A DNA stretch of 37,480 bases from an uncultured Bacteroides sp. Its GTDB lineage: Bacteria; Bacteroidota; Bacteroidia; Bacteroidales; Bacteroidaceae. The number at the start of each line of letters is the position of its first letter. The stretch's first letter is position 1. The notes below the pieces were generated by a model. That model saw only the letters and a program-made list of their open reading frames with translations, was not told the origin of the DNA and searched no databases. The stretch is from contig CAMTPC010000020.1 of NCBI GenBank assembly GCA_947074295.1, positions 1 to 37,480 on the forward strand, written 5' to 3'. The translations under genes and the position numbers were made by a program. Shown here in pieces: positions 34,309 through 37,480 of the stretch.

Positions 34309-35343
34309 TTATTGTATTCCTTTTTCGCGTAGCTTTAGTTGCCAGTTCCACGCCGAAAGAAGGGTATCTTCAATTGTTTCTTCGGCTCTCCAACCCAAAA
34401 CATTATTAGCTATAGTTGGATCGGCCCATACTTGTTCAATATCGCCAGCACGACGGCCAACGATTTTATAATTCAACTTCACACCTGTAGCCGTTTCAAA
34501 TGCATTGATAAGCTCAAGGACTGATAGTCCTCGACCAGTACCAATATTGAATACTTCAACCTGCTCTTTTTGTTTTTTTGTAAGAATACGATCAATAGCA
34601 ATTACATGTGCTTTTGCTAAATCAACAACATTTATAAAATCACGAATACAGGATCCATCAGGAGTATTATAATCATCACCAAACACACTCAACTGTTCAC
34701 GAATTCCGATGGCAGTTTGTGTGAGATATGGTATCAGGTTTTGTGGAACGCCGTTGGGCAATTCACCTATTAAGGCCGTTGGATGGGCACCTATTGGATT
34801 AAAATAACGAAGCAAAACGGCATTAACTGGAGCACCTGAAGTAACTACATCACGTACTATTTCTTCACAAATCTGTTTTGTATTGCCATAGGGAGATTCT
34901 GCTTTTTTTATAGGAGCATGTTCTGTCACAGGCAATTCATCGGGTTGTCCATAAACAGTGCAAGAAGAAGAAAATACAATACCGTCTACTTTATGTTTTG
35001 GCATCAAATCTAAAAGATTGATTAATGACTCAAGATTATTGCGGTAATAAAGTAAAGGCTTTTCCACTGACTCACCTACCGCCTTGCTTGCTGCAAAGTG
35101 AATGATGGCTTTAATCCCAACATATTTTGTGAAAAGTTTATCCAATCCTTCATAGTCAAGACAATCGAGCACTTCGAATGCTGGGCGAATACCTGAAATC
35201 TTTTCAATACTATCAACAACATCGGCTCGCGAATTGGATAGGTTATCGATAATAACGACTTCATAGCCGCTTTTTTGTAATTCTACAACTGTATGCGAAC
35301 CGATATATCCAGTTCCACCAGTTACTAAAATTCTCTCTTTCAT
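34309..35343 (-). CDS. galE: UDP-glucose 4-epimerase
   Basis: This extended SDR enzyme interconverts UDP-glucose and UDP-galactose, linking galactose use and surface-glycan synthesis. The protein is 344 residues. N-terminal ILVTGGTGYIGSHT binds NAD+; SSSCTVYGQP carries the catalytic Ser region; the Tyr-xxx-Lys is in SPYGNTKQICE; later come LRYFNPIGAH and the GDDYNTPDGSCIRDFI motif typical of GalE. I start it at ATG 35343, where the family homology begins. An in-frame ATG at 35457 would add 38 residues that overlap a -7 element (35398-35391) and part of the rnf terminator, so it is unlikely to be used. Confidence 0.95.
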   Translation of the reverse strand: MKERILVTGGTGYIGSHTVVELQKSGYEVVIIDNLSNSRADVVDSIEKISGIRPAFEVLDCLDYEGLDKLFTKYVGIKAIIHFAASKAVGESVEKPLLYYRNNLESLINLLDLMPKHKVDGIVFSSSCTVYGQPDELPVTEHAPIKKAESPYGNTKQICEEIVRDVVTSGAPVNAVLLRYFNPIGAHPTALIGELPNGVPQNLIPYLTQTAIGIREQLSVFGDDYNTPDGSCIRDFINVVDLAKAHVIAIDRILTKKQKEQVEVFNIGTGRGLSVLELINAFETATGVKLNYKIVGRRAGDIEQVWADPTIANNVLGWRAEETIEDTLLSAWNWQLKLREKGIQ

Positions 35344-35390
35344 AAACTCGTTAGAATATAAATTAATTAGGGTGTTCTTCTTTTCGGGGG

Positions 35391-35398
35391 CAAAACTA
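35391..35398 (-). promoter_or_regulatory. Candidate -7 element for galE
   Basis: TAGTTTTG on the minus strand fits TAnnTTTG, with a leader of about 40 nt. No TTTG at the usual distance. Confidence 0.4.
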
Positions 35399-35450
35399 AC
35401 AAAAATATTTAAGATATAAGACACATTGCAAAAAAAGAGTAAAAAAAATA

Positions 35451-35481
35451 TAGACAATCTTCACTTTATGAAGATTGTCTA
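35451..35481 (-). terminator. Strong intrinsic terminator of the rnf operon
   Basis: TAGACAATCTTCA (35451-35463) and TGAAGATTGTCTA (35469-35481) form a perfect 13-bp stem with a 5-nt loop. On the minus strand it is followed by a long T-rich run. It lies 38 nt past the rnfA stop. Confidence 0.92.
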
Positions 35482-35518
35482 TATATATCATTAATATATG
35501 TCTAGGCTCGAGGAGGAA

Positions 35519-36091
35519 TTACACTACACCCGAGAAACCCATGAATGCCATAGCCAAAAGTCCTGCTACAACGAGTGCTATAGGTGTACCTTTCATTCCT
35601 TCTGGAATCTTAACCAAGCTCATTTGTTCGCGCAAACCGGCAAAAAGAATCAATGCCAAGCCAAATCCTATTGCAGAAGAGATAGCATACACTACCCCCA
35701 TTAATAGATTATAGTCACGCTGAATCACTATAATAGCTACACCAAGGATAGCGCAATTAGTAGTGATCAAGGGCAGAAACACACCTAATGCCTGATAGAG
35801 CGATGGTGAAACTTTCTTAAGAATGATTTCTACCATTTGCACTAAAGACGCGATCACAAGGATAAATGTGATGGTCTGCAAATATTCTAGACCAAAGGCA
35901 TCAAGAACAAATTTCTGTAAAAGAAAGGTTACAATGGTAGCAATGGTCATTACAAAAGCTACGGCCATACTCATACCAAGAGCAGTTTCTACCTTTTTAG
36001 AAACCCCTAAGAAAGGACAAATACCAAGAAACTGTGACAACACTATGTTGTTCACAAATATAGCCGAAATAAATATCAATATATATTCCAT
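35519..36091 (-). CDS. rnfA: Rnf complex subunit RnfA
   Basis: This 190-residue inner-membrane protein has six predicted spans and belongs to the RnfA/RnfE/NqrD/NqrE family. The N-terminus MEYILIFISAIFVNNIVLSQFLGICPFLGVS and the later PLITTNCAILG are conserved blocks; the Cys in each (GICPF, TNCA) is of the type that binds an iron-sulfur centre between RnfA and RnfE. Rnf couples ferredoxin:NAD+ oxidoreduction to ion pumping. It is the last gene of the operon, 20 nt after rnfE. Confidence 0.93.
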   Translation of the reverse strand: MEYILIFISAIFVNNIVLSQFLGICPFLGVSKKVETALGMSMAVAFVMTIATIVTFLLQKFVLDAFGLEYLQTITFILVIASLVQMVEIILKKVSPSLYQALGVFLPLITTNCAILGVAIIVIQRDYNLLMGVVYAISSAIGFGLALILFAGLREQMSLVKIPEGMKGTPIALVVAGLLAMAFMGFSGVV

Positions 36092-36111
36092 AATTCTGTC
36101 TATTTAGAGGA

Positions 36112-36696
36112 TTATGCCTTATTTAAGCGGTTAATGATTGCAATCAGATATCCCAATGCAATAAATGCACCCGGAGCCAATACGAATACCAACATACCGA
36201 ATTCTTCTGGGATGATTGTGATATCAAAAAACTTACCTGTACCTAAAAATTCGCGTACCGCACCCAGTAGAGTCAAAGCAAAGGTGAAGCCAATACCCAT
36301 GCCAGCACCGTCAAGCAATGAAGACAGCGGATTATTCTTAGCAGCAAAAGCCTCTGCACGACCCAACACTACACAGTTTACCACAATAAGTGGGATAAAC
36401 AGTCCTAATGAGGCATAAAGACTTGGCAGATATGCTTGCATAATCATCTGTAGCAAAGTCACGAACGATGCGATAATTACGATGAATGATGGAATACGTA
36501 CCATATCAGGGATAAAACGCTTGATTGACGACACTACTACATTCGAACAAATCAATACGAACATTGTAGCCAATCCCATTCCAAGACCATTGATGGCCGA
36601 GGAAGTCGTTCCCAGTGTGGGACACATACCCAGCAGGAGTACAAAGATAGGATTCTCTTTGATGATCCCGTTTGTAAATGTTTTTAAGTTATTCAT
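36112..36696 (-). CDS. rnfE: Rnf complex subunit RnfE
   Basis: This 194-residue membrane protein has six predicted spans. It is homologous to RnfA but shows RnfE-specific sequence: FTNGIIKENPIFVLLLGMCPTLGTT at the N-terminus, then FIPLIVVNCVVLGRAEAFA. The Cys pair (GMCP, VNCV) mirrors that of RnfA in inverted topology. NqrD is the alternative, but the neighbouring genes and sequence fit Rnf. It starts 17 nt after the rnfG stop. Confidence 0.93.
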   Translation of the reverse strand: MNNLKTFTNGIIKENPIFVLLLGMCPTLGTTSSAINGLGMGLATMFVLICSNVVVSSIKRFIPDMVRIPSFIVIIASFVTLLQMIMQAYLPSLYASLGLFIPLIVVNCVVLGRAEAFAAKNNPLSSLLDGAGMGIGFTFALTLLGAVREFLGTGKFFDITIIPEEFGMLVFVLAPGAFIALGYLIAIINRLNKA

Positions 36697-36713
36697 ACAA
36701 ATACTCCTTTCTA

Positions 36714-37364
36714 TTATTCACTGATAGCATCAGCAGGTTCAACACTTTTCTGAGTAGCACCCGTAGTACCATCACTTTCGCCAGTCATAAAAGCCTGATA
36801 GGCGGCATTTACAGCATTCAAAAATGCTTTAGTGGTAATGGTAGAGGCTGTTATAGCATCTATGGTACCATCCTGATCGCCTTTAACACGCAAAACAGTT
36901 TGCCCAGGGCTCATACCGATAATATTACCTCTTTGACCTTCTTTGAACCAGACGTCAGCTTTGGAGCCCAATCCTGGAGTCTCTACATGTGACAACAATG
37001 AGTAGTTGTAAATCTGGCCATTAGCATCAAATCCAACCAAAACTTTCAGTTCACCACCAAATCCTAACGATGTTGCCTGAACAGCAGATCCTACCCATTT
37101 ACCATCATTCTTTGCCGGATAGATTATAAAATCGATCATTTTCTTTCCGTTCTTCTCTGAATAAATAGTATCCGATTCATCGACAGGGCTATTATCGAAT
37201 GATGGAAGCACTTCGCTTAAAGCTGTATTAAGTGTATTCATGTTAGCTTCAGCAATAGGGCCTTTTGTCAATTCGTTAACAAAAGCCAGCAAAGCTACAG
37301 ATATTGCTGTAATACCAGTAAGTACCAGCAACATATTTTTTAAAGATGATTCTAACTTTTTCAT
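36714..37364 (-). CDS. rnfG: Rnf complex subunit RnfG (FMN-binding)
   Basis: This 216-residue protein has one N-terminal membrane anchor (about 9-29) and an extracytoplasmic FMN_bind domain. ETPGLGSKADVWF (128-140) is the conserved family block. DAITASTITTKAF (169-181) is the flavinylation site, where FMN would be attached through a phosphoester to a Thr, most likely T175. This reads AST rather than the common GAT, a minor variant. The Asp/Ser/Thr-rich tail (about 195-216) is not conserved in the family. Its ATG overlaps the rnfD stop in an ATGA arrangement (37364-37361). Confidence 0.93.
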   Translation of the reverse strand: MKKLESSLKNMLLVLTGITAISVALLAFVNELTKGPIAEANMNTLNTALSEVLPSFDNSPVDESDTIYSEKNGKKMIDFIIYPAKNDGKWVGSAVQATSLGFGGELKVLVGFDANGQIYNYSLLSHVETPGLGSKADVWFKEGQRGNIIGMSPGQTVLRVKGDQDGTIDAITASTITTKAFLNAVNAAYQAFMTGESDGTTGATQKSVEPADAISE

Positions 37365-37480
37365 TTCTTCTTAGCTACCTCCCCAAAGCGTTTTGGTTTA
37401 CAATAGTTATTGATAAGCGGAGTGAATGCATTCATGATCAAGATTGCGAACGACATACCTTCGGGATATGCACCAAAAAG
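37361..37480 (-). CDS. rnfD: Rnf complex subunit RnfD, partial (C-terminal end only)
   Basis: The last 39 codons and a TGA stop (37363-37361) are visible; the gene continues past the right edge. The visible part contains FGAYPEGMSFAILIMNAFTPLIN, the conserved final membrane segment of RnfD/NqrB proteins, and a short basic tail. Its position directly upstream of rnfG, overlapping by ATGA, matches the rnfC-D-G-E-A order. Confidence 0.85.
   Translation of the reverse strand, partial: LFGAYPEGMSFAILIMNAFTPLINNYCKPKRFGEVAKKK

Overview
The window looks like a chromosomal segment from a member of the Bacteroidales (Bacteroides sensu lato). Four lines of evidence support this. Promoters follow the Bacteroidota pattern TTTG-N18/20-TAnnTTTG. 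Leaders are A-rich and lack Shine-Dalgarno sequences. Several genes are typical of the group: UpxY-type NusG paralogue, DUF4301, GH95 fucosidase, unfused MacB, and SerB with ACT domains. Gene order such as lon-tgt-LptF/G also fits. No rRNA, tRNA, IS element, prophage or CRISPR array was seen. Most of the window is core metabolism and envelope biology with short spacers.

Layout, left to right. (1) 1-1297 (-): the start of a UDP-glucuronate decarboxylase gene that runs off the left edge, and tRNA1(Val) methyltransferase trmN6. (2) 1775-6501 (+): lon, tgt and an LptF/LptG permease, closed by a hairpin at 6576-6610. (3) 6678-7226 (-): a secreted thioredoxin-fold protein without catalytic cysteines. 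(4) 7585-10085 (+): serB and a DEAD-box helicase. (5) 10138-15056 (-): a polysaccharide export and regulation cassette in the order upxY, wza-like, wzc-like tyrosine kinase, CpsB/YwqE-like phosphatase. No glycosyltransferases, polymerase or flippase are alongside. (6) 15357-18210 (-): purT and a DUF4301 gene, each with its own terminator. (7) 18328-23431 (+): a RelA/SpoT protein with a degenerate hydrolase site, diacylglycerol kinase and an exported GH95 alpha-L-fucosidase. (8) 23453-26438 (-): an MFS transporter, panB and a HAD phosphatase. A GC-richer, foldable gap separates panB and the HAD gene. (9) 26641-33060 (+): a six-gene operon, tolC-macA-macB(ATPase)-macB(permease)-LytS-like kinase-LytTR regulator. 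(10) 33108-33240 (+): a small independent unit with a near-consensus promoter and a strong terminator but no convincing ORF, a candidate small RNA. (11) ispE (+) and galE (-). (12) 35519-37480 (-): the distal part of an rnf operon (rnfD end, rnfG, rnfE, rnfA) closed by a strong terminator.

How the parts work together. UDP-glucuronate decarboxylase and GalE make nucleotide sugars. The Wza/Wzc/CpsB set exports and length-controls a polymer made from genes elsewhere. LptF/G serves lipopolysaccharide transport. The MacAB-TolC operon carries its own membrane sensor and regulator. Rnf couples ferredoxin:NAD+ redox to an ion gradient. The best leads for new biology are: DUF4301, whose motifs resemble the UDP-sugar pyrophosphorylase fold; the candidate sRNA unit at 33108-33240; the foldable region at 25638-25727; the (Gly-Tyr)9 tail of the Wzc kinase; and several family members lacking canonical catalytic or metal-binding residues (Tgt, the RelA/SpoT HD domain, the TlpA-like protein). 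I saw no clear defence island or obviously foreign block.
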